From NCBI RefSeq assembly GCF_003003265.1, contig NZ_PVTL01000001.1:248001-312000 (forward strand): a stretch of 64,000 nt of DNA. Reading direction: 5' to 3'. Below are positions 9,336 through 17,546 of the stretch, piece after piece; position 1 is the stretch's first letter, and every line of letters begins with the position of its first letter. The translations under genes and the position numbers were made by a program. The DNA is from Glaciihabitans tibetensis. Its GTDB lineage: Bacteria; Actinomycetota; Actinomycetes; Actinomycetales; Microbacteriaceae. Under the pieces are notes generated by a model, which was not told the DNA's origin, searched no databases, and worked only from the letters and a program-made list of their open reading frames with translations.

Positions 9336-9708
9336 GGTCGGATTATTGCATGTCGCTGCTGGCCGGTTGCCGGGGCGTCCGCGCGACTATTCACCAATGC
9401 GTGCGATAATTTGCAGTAGTCAGTCGAGCCGCGCTCGCGCTGACGCCAAAGAAGGCTTGACCGGGCATCAAACCGGGCCACCGGATGCAACACAGGGATG
9501 TTGCGGTGACGGATAGCAAGTTCCGTGCACCGGAGTGACAGCCGGTGCAGGCACAGCATGGGCAATAAGGTCGCCAGCTCGATTTACTCGAGATCAGGCA
9601 CCGATTGCGGACATGAAGGATTAGCAGCGTTTAGCGAAAGCGAAAAACGCTCCAGAGAGTACCCGGTGGGTGGCGCGGTCGCCCAGCCGGCCAAGGAGTA
9701 CACCAGAA
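9336..9708 (+). promoter_or_regulatory. Intergenic region with promoter and structured leader of the RNase E gene
   Basis: No coding gene is visible. TGCGATAAT (9402-9410) resembles an extended -10 box, predicting a start near 9417 and a leader of about 290 nt. Three clear hairpins follow: GCAACA/TGTTGC (9487-9492/9499-9504), GCACCGG/CCGGTGC (9527-9533/9542-9548) and AGCGTTT/AAACGCT (9626-9632/9645-9651). The last encloses a small GC-GAAA-GC hairpin. The RBS AAGGAG is at 9693-9698. Long autoregulatory leaders are known for rne in enterobacteria; a similar role here is an inference. Confidence 0.5.
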
Positions 9709-12700
9709 ATGGTGAACACAAACAATAATAACGAAGCACCCAAGAAGCGCAGCCGCCTGTTCGGCGGCCGCAAGACCGTGCAGGCCAGTGTTCCGCCGCC
9801 CGCTGCGGCCGAGCCCGAGCGCACCGAGATACCAGAGCCGGATCGGTCTGAGGCGCTGAGCACGGCGGACGAATCATCCGCCACAGCCCCGCCCGCCCGC
9901 CGAGCTGCCCCCACCAAGGCCCCAGCGGTCGATGAGTTTAAGGAATCCGACATGGATGACGCCCCCATCGGCCACGCCCCGATGACCGTTCCCGAGATTG
10001 ACCACAGCGCGCGCCGCACCCCGCCACGCCCGACTACCTCGTTGCTATTCCAGGCGCCCGACCTGCCGCCACTTGCCCCGCTCGCGCCCCGCACCTCAGA
10101 CCGCCGGGACGACGCCGGTCGTGACGACGACCGTCGCGAGCCCAACCGCCGCGACTCGAACCGACGCACCGACGACCGTCGCGACGTAAACCGTCGTGAT
10201 GACGACCGTCGTGACGTAAACCGTCGTGATGACGACCGTCGTGACGTAAACCGTCGTGATGACGACCGTCGTGACGCGAACCGTCGTGATGACGACCGTC
10301 GTGAGCAGGCGCCGGACGACGTCGACCGCGCCGACGACCAGCAGGACGACGACACGCCGAATGTGCGCCGACGTTCGCGTCGCCGCCCGGGTGAAGAGCC
10401 CCGCGCCGGTGACACCGACCCGAACACCGTCATCAAGGTGCGCCAGCCGCGCCAACAGCCGCAGCCTGAGCTGATCACCGAACCTCAGCGCATCAAGGGA
10501 TCAACTCGTCTTGAGGCCAAGAAGCAGCGTCGCCGTGACGGCCGCGATGCCGGCCGCCGCCGCCCCGTGATCACCGAGGCAGAGTTCCTCGCCCGCCGCG
10601 AGAGCGTCGACCGCATGATGATCGTGCGCTCGAAGTTCGACCGCACGCAAATCGCCGTGCTCGAAGACGGCGTCCTGGTCGAGCATTACGTGGCCAAGGC
10701 CGCCGAGGCGAGCCTCATCGGCAACGTGTACCTCGGCCGAGTGCAGAACGTGCTTCCGAGCATGGAGGCAGCATTCGTCGATATCGGACGCGGACGCAAC
10801 GCGGTGCTCTACTCGGGTGAGGTCGACTGGGATGCCGCCGCCGCCGACAGCGACTCGAAGAACCAGCCCCGCCGGATCGAGCTGGCGCTCAAGCCGGGCG
10901 ACCGCGTACTCGTCCAGGTGACAAAAGATCCGATCGGACACAAGGGCGCCCGCCTGACCAGCCAGGTGAGCCTGCCCGGCCGGTACCTCGTCTACGTGCC
11001 CAATGGGTCGATGAACGGCATCAGCCGCAAGCTCCCCGACACCGAGCGCGCTCGCCTCAAGAAGATCCTCAAGGAGGTGCTGCCGGAGAACGTGGGCGTC
11101 ATCGTGCGCACCGCGTCCGAAGGCGCCACCGAGGAGCAGCTGACCCTCGACGTCAATCGCCTGACCAGCCAGTGGGCAGAGATCAGCCGGCTCGTGGAGA
11201 CCTCGCAGGCTCCGGTACTGCTGCACAGCGAACCCGACCTGCTCGTCAAAATCGTGCGCGACGTGTTCAACGAGGACTTCCAGAAGCTCGTCATCGCCGG
11301 CCCGGAAGCCCAGTCGACCATCGAGGCCTACCTGCGCTCGGTCGCACCCGACCTGCTCGAGCGCGTCGAGACGTACGAGGGCGACACCGACTCCTTCGAT
11401 GCGTACCGCGTCACCGAGCAGATCGAGAAAGCGCTCGATCGCAAGGTGTGGCTGCCCTCGGGTGGTTCGCTCGTCATCGACCGCACAGAGGCCATGACGG
11501 TCGTCGACGTCAACACCGGCAAGTTCGTCGGGTCGGGCGGCAACCTCGAGGAAACGGTCACCAAGAACAACCTTGAGGCCGCAGAAGAGATCGTGCGCCA
11601 GCTTCGCCTGCGCGATATCGGCGGCATCATCGTCGTCGACTTCATCGACATGGTTCTCGAAACCAACCGTGACCTCGTGCTGCGTCGTCTGGTGGAGTGC
11701 CTGAGCCGCGACCGCACCAAGCACCAGGTGGCGGAGGTCACGAGCCTCGGCCTGATTCAGATGACCCGTAAGAAGCTCGGACTCGGCCTCATCGAGTCCT
11801 TCAGCGAACCCTGCGAGCACTGCGCCGGCCGGGGGATCATCATCCACCACGATCCGACCACCCAGCACCGCCAGACACCGCAACAGCAGCCCGAGGGTAA
11901 CGGCCGCGGTCGCCGTGGCAACAAGGGCCAGAGCGGAGCGCCCACAGCGCCCCGCGGCAACTCCTCTGCTCCGAACTCAAACGGCAGCGCCACTGTGCCT
12001 GCCGGGCAGAGCGCACCCGTGAAGCACGCGATCACCGATGACGTGCGCAATGCGCTCGCGCGGGTTGCCGCGAGCACGGTGCACACGGACGCCCCGTCGG
12101 CCGAGGGTGCCGTTCTCGATTCACACGAGAAGGTGGATGCCGCGTCCGCCGCGACACCGGAGGCTCAGGCGCCTGCGTCGACCGACGGTGCCTCCGGTAT
12201 CGAGGCAGCGGTGACGCCCGAAGCGTCCGACGGCGCCGAATCGACGGAAGCAGCAGACGCAGGCAAGGCCCCGACCCGGGCATCGCGTGGTGGACGCCAG
12301 GAACGCGGCAACCGCCAGGCCAACGGCGAGCGCCAGAGCAACGGCGAGCGCCAGGGCAACGGCGAGCGGGGCGGTCGCAATGCTGATCGCGCCGGTGGTC
12401 GCCAGAGCGCGGCCGACCGGTCGAACGCGCGAAAGATCAGCGCAGAAGAGATCAACGCTCAGCACACGGTCGCGTCCGAGCCCACCGTGGAGGCGCCCGC
12501 CGCACCTATAGTCGGCGAGGGCGCGGAAGCGGATTCGGTCGCTATCTTCGACCTGCCCGTGACCAAGGCCCAGCGCGCACCGCGCCGGATCAGCACTCAC
12601 GACGCCGAGCAGATTCTTGATTCCGTGCTCGAGGCTCTGCCAGAACCGAAGCAGCCGGGACAGGGGCGCTCTCGCGTCTCCCGCCGCGCGTCGAGCGCCG

Positions 12701-12735
12701 GCGCCGGCATCATCACCACCGAGGTGAAGGAATAA
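9709..12735 (+). CDS. rne: Ribonuclease E/G family endoribonuclease
   Basis: A 1008-residue protein for single-strand RNA cleavage in rRNA processing and mRNA decay. The catalytic core sits in the middle: an S1-like domain (NVYLGRVQNVLPSMEAAFVD), the DNase-I-like subdomain with VDVNTGKFVG (Asp600) and DFIDM (644-648), then the Zn-link CEHC (702-705). Long charged, low-complexity N- and C-terminal arms surround it, as is common in actinobacterial RNase E. The N-terminal arm contains near-identical ten-residue Arg/Asp repeats (155-194). The C-terminal arm has NGERQ repeats. ATG 9709 is chosen because AAGGAG lies ten bases upstream. Confidence 0.95.
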   Translation: MVNTNNNNEAPKKRSRLFGGRKTVQASVPPPAAAEPERTEIPEPDRSEALSTADESSATAPPARRAAPTKAPAVDEFKESDMDDAPIGHAPMTVPEIDHSARRTPPRPTTSLLFQAPDLPPLAPLAPRTSDRRDDAGRDDDRREPNRRDSNRRTDDRRDVNRRDDDRRDVNRRDDDRRDVNRRDDDRRDANRRDDDRREQAPDDVDRADDQQDDDTPNVRRRSRRRPGEEPRAGDTDPNTVIKVRQPRQQPQPELITEPQRIKGSTRLEAKKQRRRDGRDAGRRRPVITEAEFLARRESVDRMMIVRSKFDRTQIAVLEDGVLVEHYVAKAAEASLIGNVYLGRVQNVLPSMEAAFVDIGRGRNAVLYSGEVDWDAAAADSDSKNQPRRIELALKPGDRVLVQVTKDPIGHKGARLTSQVSLPGRYLVYVPNGSMNGISRKLPDTERARLKKILKEVLPENVGVIVRTASEGATEEQLTLDVNRLTSQWAEISRLVETSQAPVLLHSEPDLLVKIVRDVFNEDFQKLVIAGPEAQSTIEAYLRSVAPDLLERVETYEGDTDSFDAYRVTEQIEKALDRKVWLPSGGSLVIDRTEAMTVVDVNTGKFVGSGGNLEETVTKNNLEAAEEIVRQLRLRDIGGIIVVDFIDMVLETNRDLVLRRLVECLSRDRTKHQVAEVTSLGLIQMTRKKLGLGLIESFSEPCEHCAGRGIIIHHDPTTQHRQTPQQQPEGNGRGRRGNKGQSGAPTAPRGNSSAPNSNGSATVPAGQSAPVKHAITDDVRNALARVAASTVHTDAPSAEGAVLDSHEKVDAASAATPEAQAPASTDGASGIEAAVTPEASDGAESTEAADAGKAPTRASRGGRQERGNRQANGERQSNGERQGNGERGGRNADRAGGRQSAADRSNARKISAEEINAQHTVASEPTVEAPAAPIVGEGAEADSVAIFDLPVTKAQRAPRRISTHDAEQILDSVLEALPEPKQPGQGRSRVSRRASSAGAGIITTEVKE
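10171..10306 (+). repeat. 30-base tandem repeats encoding DDRRDVNRRD in RNase E
   Basis: Four full copies (10171-10200, 10201-10230, 10231-10260, 10261-10290) plus a partial copy are nearly identical at the DNA level. Looser copies precede them. The unit is ten codons, so copy-number changes keep the reading frame. Confidence 0.95.
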
Positions 12736-12757
12736 CTCCCTCCCACCCGTAATTCCT

Positions 12758-12792
12758 GGCGGTCCGTCCGAGTTTTCTCGGGCGGACCGCCC
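12758..12792 (+). terminator. Terminator-like hairpin after the RNase E gene
   Basis: A 15-base stem, GGCGGTCCGTCCGAG (12758-12772) with CTCGGGCGGACCGCC (12778-12792) including one G-U pair, closes on a five-base T-rich loop (12773-12777). It lies 22 bases after the stop. There is no 3' T run, so Rho-independent activity is likely but not certain. Confidence 0.75.
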
Positions 12793-12868
12793 TGGGTTCA
12801 CCACCCTTGGGCGCCGGCACCGCGAGCCGGGGACGGCGCTCAGGTACGGGCATGAAAGGATAGTGCCG

Positions 12869-13939
12869 GTGGAAACGACGACACAGCAGAGGTCCGGCGA
12901 GGCCGGCCGCCTGCCGCCCGAGCAGCCGGGGGAGCGCGCCCGGCGCCGGGGTCTATCCGGCCGGGCCCGCTGGCTCGTGATCGGGCTGGTCGGGATCGTC
13001 GGGCTGTTTGTGGTCCGGCACCTGACGGCGGGAATTGAAGACGCAGGTCTGCCCAACCAGTTCCAGGACTTCCTTACCCTCAGCATCAGCGTCATCATCG
13101 AGTCGCTGCCCTTTGTTGTTCTCGGCATCGCCCTGTCGATCGTTGTGCAGGTCTGGGTCCCCGACCACCTGTTCCTCAAGGTGCTCCCGAAGAATCGGGT
13201 CGGACGCCGGGTGGTCATCTCCCTGCTCGGAGTTCTTCTGCCGGTGTGCGAGTGCGGCAACCTCCCGTTGGCGCGCGGCCTGATCGTGAAGGGCCTCACC
13301 GTCTCCGAGTCGATGACCTTCTTGCTGGCGGCCCCAATCGTGAATCCGATCACGATCCTCACCACCTACCAGGCCTTTGGCTGGAACGATGGCATCCTCG
13401 TATCCCGTCTGATCGGCGGCTTTGTCATCGCGAACCTCGTCGGCTGGCTGTACAGCCGTCACCCCGCGCAGCAAAGCCTGCTCACCGACCGTTTCGCCGC
13501 GGAATGCAAGGTTCCTGCGGGGCATGCCCACGGTGAAACCCGCTGGCAGAAGAGCGTGCAGCTGTTCGTGCGCGAGACCGGTGTCATCCTCCCGGCGCTC
13601 TTCCTCGGCTCGGTCGTGGCCGGGCTCGTCCAGGTCGCGGTGTCGCGGCAGGTTCTCGTGACGCTCGGCAGCAACCCGGTGTGGTCGATTCTCGCGATGA
13701 TGGTGCTCGCCTTTATCATCTCGATTTGCTCGAACGTCGATGCCTTCTTCATCCTGCCCTTCGCGAGCACATTCCTCCCCGGTGCGATCGTCGCGTTTTT
13801 GGTGTTCGGCCCCATGATCGACATCAAGATGATCGCGTTGATGCGTACGACGTTTCGCACCCGCGTGCTCGTCCAGATCGTTGTCGTGGTCGCCCTGGCC
13901 AGTGCTCTTCTCGGATTGGTGATCAACTATGTCGCGTAG
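12869..13939 (+). CDS. DUF318/COG0701 permease
   Basis: A 356-residue protein with about eight to nine membrane helices in two halves separated by a hydrophilic loop (about 195-225), the layout of the DUF318/ArsP-like permease family. The conserved motif PVCECGNLPLARG (125-137), with C127 and C129, lies in the first half, and SICSNVDAFF in the second. Characterised relatives export trivalent organoarsenicals, while others sit in metal-related loci, so a metal or metalloid substrate is plausible but not shown. I place the start at GTG 12869, eight bases after AAAGGA; the GTG six bases upstream would be too close to it. It overlaps the next gene by 11 bases. Confidence 0.85.
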   Translation: METTTQQRSGEAGRLPPEQPGERARRRGLSGRARWLVIGLVGIVGLFVVRHLTAGIEDAGLPNQFQDFLTLSISVIIESLPFVVLGIALSIVVQVWVPDHLFLKVLPKNRVGRRVVISLLGVLLPVCECGNLPLARGLIVKGLTVSESMTFLLAAPIVNPITILTTYQAFGWNDGILVSRLIGGFVIANLVGWLYSRHPAQQSLLTDRFAAECKVPAGHAHGETRWQKSVQLFVRETGVILPALFLGSVVAGLVQVAVSRQVLVTLGSNPVWSILAMMVLAFIISICSNVDAFFILPFASTFLPGAIVAFLVFGPMIDIKMIALMRTTFRTRVLVQIVVVVALASALLGLVINYVA

Positions 13940-14690
13940 CTCCCTTTGGGCGCGTGTCCAGCAGTGGCGCGGCGTCGTCCTGGTCGTCGCAGCGGTCGTC
14001 GCGACGATCTGGCTCGCGCTAAACAACCAGCTCATCCTGTACATCCACCCCCGGTATGTGGTGTTCACGGTGGTCATGGCCGCGGTGGCCCTGGTGTTGG
14101 TGGTCGCGAGCTTCCTGCTGCGTCTTGGCCACAACCACGACGAACCGCCGACGCGCGCTGCGGCCCGTCTGTCCACGATCGCGAGCCTGCTCGCCGTCGC
14201 GGTGGCGGTGGCGATGATCGTGGTGCCCCCCGCCACCCTGACGAGTGCGACAGTCGCGCAGCGGGACATCAACAGTTCCGGGGTCGGCGCGGAGGTTCAG
14301 TCGGTCGATGCTGCGGCTGACTCGTCCGACGCTGTATTCGCCGCTTTCACCGTTCTCGACTGGGCGTCGCTGTTGCGTCAGACCAGCGACACCTCCTTTT
14401 ATGCGTCCAAGCCGGTGGATGTCACGGGCTTTATCACCGAGGATGCGAACGACCCCGACAACGTGTTTTACGTCTCGCGATTTATGATCACCTGCTGCGC
14501 CGTTGACGCCCAACCGGTCGGGGTACCGGTGTACCTGCCGGGTTGGCGCGACCAGTTCGCCGTCGACGACTGGGTTCAGGTGACGGGCGAGTTCGTTCCG
14601 AACGCCAGCCAGAGCAGTACCGAGCAAGTCGCCCTGCTTCCCGCGGCCGTCACGCCGGTGGGCGAGCCGAGCGAACCGTACCTCTTTTGA
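13929..14690 (+). CDS. TIGR03943 family membrane protein
   Basis: A 253-residue partner of the preceding permease. It has three N-terminal membrane segments (about 13-32, 36-60 and 78-100) and an extracytoplasmic domain. The family signature RFMITCCAVDAQP with C189-C190 and the VTGEFV strand are present. COG0701 permeases and TIGR03943 proteins are encoded together in many Gram-positives. The adjacent cysteines make a metal-handling role attractive but unproved. It overlaps its neighbours at both ends, which indicates one transcript with coupled translation. Confidence 0.85.
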   Translation: MSRSSLWARVQQWRGVVLVVAAVVATIWLALNNQLILYIHPRYVVFTVVMAAVALVLVVASFLLRLGHNHDEPPTRAAARLSTIASLLAVAVAVAMIVVPPATLTSATVAQRDINSSGVGAEVQSVDAAADSSDAVFAAFTVLDWASLLRQTSDTSFYASKPVDVTGFITEDANDPDNVFYVSRFMITCCAVDAQPVGVPVYLPGWRDQFAVDDWVQVTGEFVPNASQSSTEQVALLPAAVTPVGEPSEPYLF

Positions 14691-16069
14691 GCGTCAGTTC
14701 AGCCGCTCCCGCCACGCACAGGACATTCCGCCGCACTCTGGCAGCGACGGTTGCGGTACTCGTTGTGCTCGTCGCGGTCTTTGCGACGCTCGGCTTTTCG
14801 CAGGGGCCGAAACTCTCCAGCGCGCAAATCGACACCGCGCAGGTCGTGCAGCAGGGCGGTCAGCAGCTGCGGCTCTTTGTAAACCAGGCTGTCGCATCGA
14901 TCGAGGCCGACCAGATCACCGTTACCCCGGCTGCGGCCATCTCGGTGAGCACCAGCGGCGATGTCGTCGCGGTGCAGTTCGATGAGCCGCTGCGGTACAA
15001 CACCGACTACGTCGTCGAGGTGAGCGGGGTCACGAGTGTCTACGTCGCCCAGCCGTCGACCCTGACCTATGAGTTCACGACTGCCTCACCCGAGCTGTAT
15101 TACCTTGATCGGGCCGGTGACAGCGACCGGATCATCCGCACCGCCCTATCGACAACCGATCGTGACATCGTCTACGAGGCCGCAAGCATCGAAGACTATG
15201 CGGTCTTCGATGGGGCACTCGCCGTGGTCACGACGGGTTCGGACGGGGGCAGCGCCCTGGCGTTGGTCAGCGCCGAGGGCAATGTGGAGGACATCGCCCT
15301 TCCCGGTGTGGGGGTGGTGGAACAACTGCAGTCCAGCGCGACCACCGGCATGCTCGGGTTCATTTTTACGGGAACGGATGCCGCGGGCGGCACTGATTAC
15401 GCACGCACCCTCTTCACCGTCAACCTCGGTGGGAGCCGCGCCCTGGTTGCGGTCACCGGCCTCGACGGGCTGACGCCGCAGGTGGAGAGGTGGGACTTCG
15501 TGCCCACCACGAGCGACATCGTTGTGTACGCGGCTGACCAGAGCCTGCTCCGTGTCGGGCTGGGGGATGCCGCGACGGTGCTTCCGCTCGGTCAGTTCTC
15601 CGGCTTCCAGTCGATGTCGGCGGACGGCAGGACGGTTGTGGTCACCGACCCGTTCGGCGCGGTTGCGCTGAACCTGAACGACGGGTCCATCCAGCGCCTC
15701 GACCCGTCACCTCTCGAGGGGGAGGTTCCTTTCGCGGGCGCCACCGCGGTGGTGCCCTCCGGCGGGTGGGTTCAGCAGGTCGCGGACATCGACGTCACCA
15801 CGGGGAGATACAAGTCCGCAATGGTGTTCGACGACGGCAACACCGCCCGCATCATTTACCGCACCCCGCGCGACGAGGGAAGCTTCGTGAACTTCGCCCT
15901 CTCACCCAATGGGCAGTATGCGGTGGTCGAGACCGTGCCCGACGTCAGTACGAGCGTCGACGACGGATACACCGTGAACCCACGCTCGACCAGCATCACC
16001 ACGGTGTTCGTCGATGTCGGCACCGGCGCCGTGGTCAAAAGCATCGAGGGCTTCCGAGTGTCCTGGTAG
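14687..16069 (+). CDS. Membrane-anchored extracellular beta-propeller-like protein
   Basis: A protein of about 460 residues with an N-terminal signal anchor (about 17-38) and no cysteine in the mature part. Residues about 45-125 look like a bacterial Ig-like (Big_5/SbsA type) domain, with AVQFDEPLRYNTDYVVEV. The rest has repeated strand pairs such as SMSADGRTVVVTDPFG and ALSPNGQYAVVE, typical of TolB/WD40-like propellers. The likely start is TTG 14687, which overlaps the TGA of the previous gene. The longer open frame is rejected because its extra residues are Arg-rich shadow sequence. The function is unknown; the context suggests the same envelope process as the permease pair. Confidence 0.65.
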   Translation: MSVSSAAPATHRTFRRTLAATVAVLVVLVAVFATLGFSQGPKLSSAQIDTAQVVQQGGQQLRLFVNQAVASIEADQITVTPAAAISVSTSGDVVAVQFDEPLRYNTDYVVEVSGVTSVYVAQPSTLTYEFTTASPELYYLDRAGDSDRIIRTALSTTDRDIVYEAASIEDYAVFDGALAVVTTGSDGGSALALVSAEGNVEDIALPGVGVVEQLQSSATTGMLGFIFTGTDAAGGTDYARTLFTVNLGGSRALVAVTGLDGLTPQVERWDFVPTTSDIVVYAADQSLLRVGLGDAATVLPLGQFSGFQSMSADGRTVVVTDPFGAVALNLNDGSIQRLDPSPLEGEVPFAGATAVVPSGGWVQQVADIDVTTGRYKSAMVFDDGNTARIIYRTPRDEGSFVNFALSPNGQYAVVETVPDVSTSVDDGYTVNPRSTSITTVFVDVGTGAVVKSIEGFRVSW

Positions 16070-16084
16070 GGCGCTTCAGGCCAG

Positions 16085-16354
16085 CTAGTGCGAACGCTTG
16101 TCCTTCTGTTTCACCCGCAGGCCGCTGTCGCGCAGCCGCTCGACCAGCTGGCGCACCGTGACCGGCTCCGCCCCGCTCGCGACGAGTGACGACCACTTCT
16201 CCTGCGGAACGTCGTAGTGGTCGTGGTCGAAGCTGCGCCCGGGCAAGCCTGCCGCGGAAGCGAAGGTGTGGAGCTCGTCGAGCGAACGGTCGCTGACTAG
16301 GTGCGCCCAGAGCGTGTTGTGAGCCGGCCAGATCGGCTGGTCGATGAGGATCAC
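16085..16354 (-). CDS. DUF4031 family protein
   Basis: An 89-residue protein of a small actinobacterial family. Conserved features are ILIDQPIWPAHNTLWAHLVSD at the start, FDHDHYDVPQEKW in the middle and a C-terminal helix ending in SGLRVKQ. The family function is unknown. I place the start at GTG 16354, which gives the usual family N-terminus and follows GGAG; the ATG at 16390 adds 12 residues not seen in relatives. It converges on the beta-propeller gene with only 15 bases between the stops. Confidence 0.8.
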   Translation of the reverse strand: MILIDQPIWPAHNTLWAHLVSDRSLDELHTFASAAGLPGRSFDHDHYDVPQEKWSSLVASGAEPVTVRQLVERLRDSGLRVKQKDKRSH

Positions 16355-16667
16355 GGGACTCCGGTGCGGGTAGTGGGCGAAGAAAAACACTTCACACCTC
16401 AGCTCGCCGAGGTGCGGTCCTGTTCAGCGTAGGCGGTGCCTGCCGCGGGCGCTGGCTCACGGAGCCGAAGGGCGTGCCGCAATCGCCGCTCGCCCGGCCG
16501 TGGCACGACATCCCGCGTGTTGCGGCTCAGGTTCCCGCACGAACGGGCAGACGGCGGTATTATGAAATCTGTCTTTGCCGACGCGGGTAAGTCTGTGGTG
16601 CCGATCAATCGGTCCACGGGGTTCGCCAAGCGTCTCCAGGGCGAGAAGCGTGGTGTCCGGGCCGAGT
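16355..16667. other. Intergenic stretch upstream of the rplU promoter
   Basis: No gene can be supported; the frame running into rplU through this region is Arg-rich and lacks an RBS. A small inverted repeat CACCTC/GAGGTG (16395-16400/16409-16414) lies just before the DUF4031 gene and may belong to its promoter region. Otherwise I see nothing distinctive. Confidence 0.5.
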
Positions 16668-16697
16668 TTGACCGAACCGCCCCGGATCGACTACTGT
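16668..16697 (+). promoter_or_regulatory. Promoter of rplU-rpmA
   Basis: TTGACC (16668-16673) and TACTGT (16692-16697) are spaced by 18 bases. This predicts a transcription start near 16704, exactly at the left arm of the inner leader stem. Confidence 0.6.
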
Positions 16698-16790
16698 TGG
16701 CCCTTGGCGTGTGCTGGGCAAAGCCCAAGATGCGGGATTTTTACCCAACGCCAACAGTTTTCTCTCCAAGACAATTTCTCCAAGACAGTG
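16693..16790 (+). ncRNA. Candidate structured leader of rplU (ribosomal L21)
   Basis: Two hairpins, TGGGC/GCCCA with an AAA loop (16715-16719/16723-16727) and GGG/CCC (16734-16736/16744-16746), are enclosed by a closing stem. The stem has two mutually exclusive forms: TTGGCGT/ACGCCAA (16704-16710/16748-16754) or ACTGTTGGC/GCCAACAGT (16693-16701/16750-16758). A T-rich stretch and a direct repeat TCTCCAAGACA (16763-16773, 16777-16787) follow. Ribosomal protein leaders that bind their own product are common; here L21 feedback is inferred only from position and structure. Confidence 0.5.
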
Positions 16791-16816
16791 TCTTCTCAAC
16801 AAACAAAGGGTTCCAA

Positions 16817-17128
16817 GTGGTTTACGCAGTTGTGCGCGCCGGTGGTCGGCAGGAAAAGGTAGAGGTCGGCACGATCGTTGTCCTCGACCGCATCAAGGCT
16901 GACGAGAACGGCAACGTTTCGTTGGCTCCCGTGCTGCTCGTCGACGGCGAAACGATCACGAGCGGTGCTGCGGCACTTGCCGGCGTGACCGTTACCGCCG
17001 AAGTTGTGGGCGACCTGCGCGGCCCCAAGATCGTCATCCAGAAGTTCAAGAACAAGACTGGTTATAAGAAGCGTCAGGGGCACCGCCAGGAGCTCACCCG
17101 CATCAAGATCACCAGCATCACCAAGTAG
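16817..17128 (+). CDS. rplU: Large ribosomal subunit protein bL21
   Basis: A 103-residue protein that binds 23S rRNA in the large subunit. The N-terminus [17 protein letters not shown] and the C-terminal [15 protein letters not shown] signature are intact, and the length matches the family. The GTG at 16817 sits where L21 proteins normally begin; the upstream part of the open frame is leader RNA, not protein. It is followed 19 bases later by rpmA in the universal rplU-rpmA-obg order. Confidence 0.97.
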   Translation: MVYAVVRAGGRQEKVEVGTIVVLDRIKADENGNVSLAPVLLVDGETITSGAAALAGVTVTAEVVGDLRGPKIVIQKFKNKTGYKKRQGHRQELTRIKITSITK

Positions 17129-17147
17129 TCGTAGGAGCTGAAAACAC

Positions 17148-17402
17148 ATGGCACACAAAAAGGGCGCAAGCTCCTCACGTAACGGCCGCGATTCCAACGC
17201 CCAGTACCTTGGCGTCAAGCGCTTCGGTGGCCAGGTCGTCAAGTCCGGCGAGATCCTCGTCCGCCAGCGCGGCACGCACTTCCACCCCGGCGTGAACGTC
17301 GGCCGTGGCGGCGACGACACGCTGTTCGCACTGTCCGCTGGCGCTGTCCAGTTCGGTGCGAAGGGCGGCCGCAAGGTCGTCAACATCGTCGCAGCAGCAT
17401 AG
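17148..17402 (+). CDS. rpmA: Large ribosomal subunit protein bL27
   Basis: An 84-residue protein whose flexible N-terminus reaches the peptidyl transferase centre. [21 protein letters not shown] and the [20 protein letters not shown] core are typical. It starts directly with MAHKKG, so there is no cleavable N-terminal extension of the Firmicutes type. GTAGGAG provides the RBS. A strong terminator follows the stop. Confidence 0.98.
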   Translation: MAHKKGASSSRNGRDSNAQYLGVKRFGGQVVKSGEILVRQRGTHFHPGVNVGRGGDDTLFALSAGAVQFGAKGGRKVVNIVAAA

Positions 17403-17411
17403 TTTTTTCCT

Positions 17412-17449
17412 AAACAGCAGAGGCGAGCTTCGGCTCGCCTCTGCTGTTT
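17412..17449 (+). terminator. Terminator after rpmA
   Basis: A perfect 17-base stem (17412-17428 with 17433-17449) capped by a TTCG tetraloop, starting ten bases after the stop codon. The stem ends in TTT on the 3' side. Despite it, obg follows about 100 bases downstream. Confidence 0.93.
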
Positions 17450-17546
17450 GCGGTTTACCCGCATTTTTGTTTTGATTCCCAGCACTGCCTGCTAAAGAAA
17501 TACGTAGATAGCGCACGTCGTACGACCCAATCCAGAGGAGCTTGCC

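Noticed and set aside
9621..10478. Minus-strand frame with regular Ser/Arg repeats
   Set aside because: The repeats are the complement of the RNase E decapeptide repeats; no RBS or promoter on that strand.
16558..16563. TATTAT as a second -10 box for rplU
   Set aside because: No -35 partner and a better promoter at 16668-16697 lies closer to the gene.
16436..16816. Long N-terminal extension of L21
   Set aside because: The upstream part covers promoter and leader RNA; L21 normally starts at the GTG at 16817.
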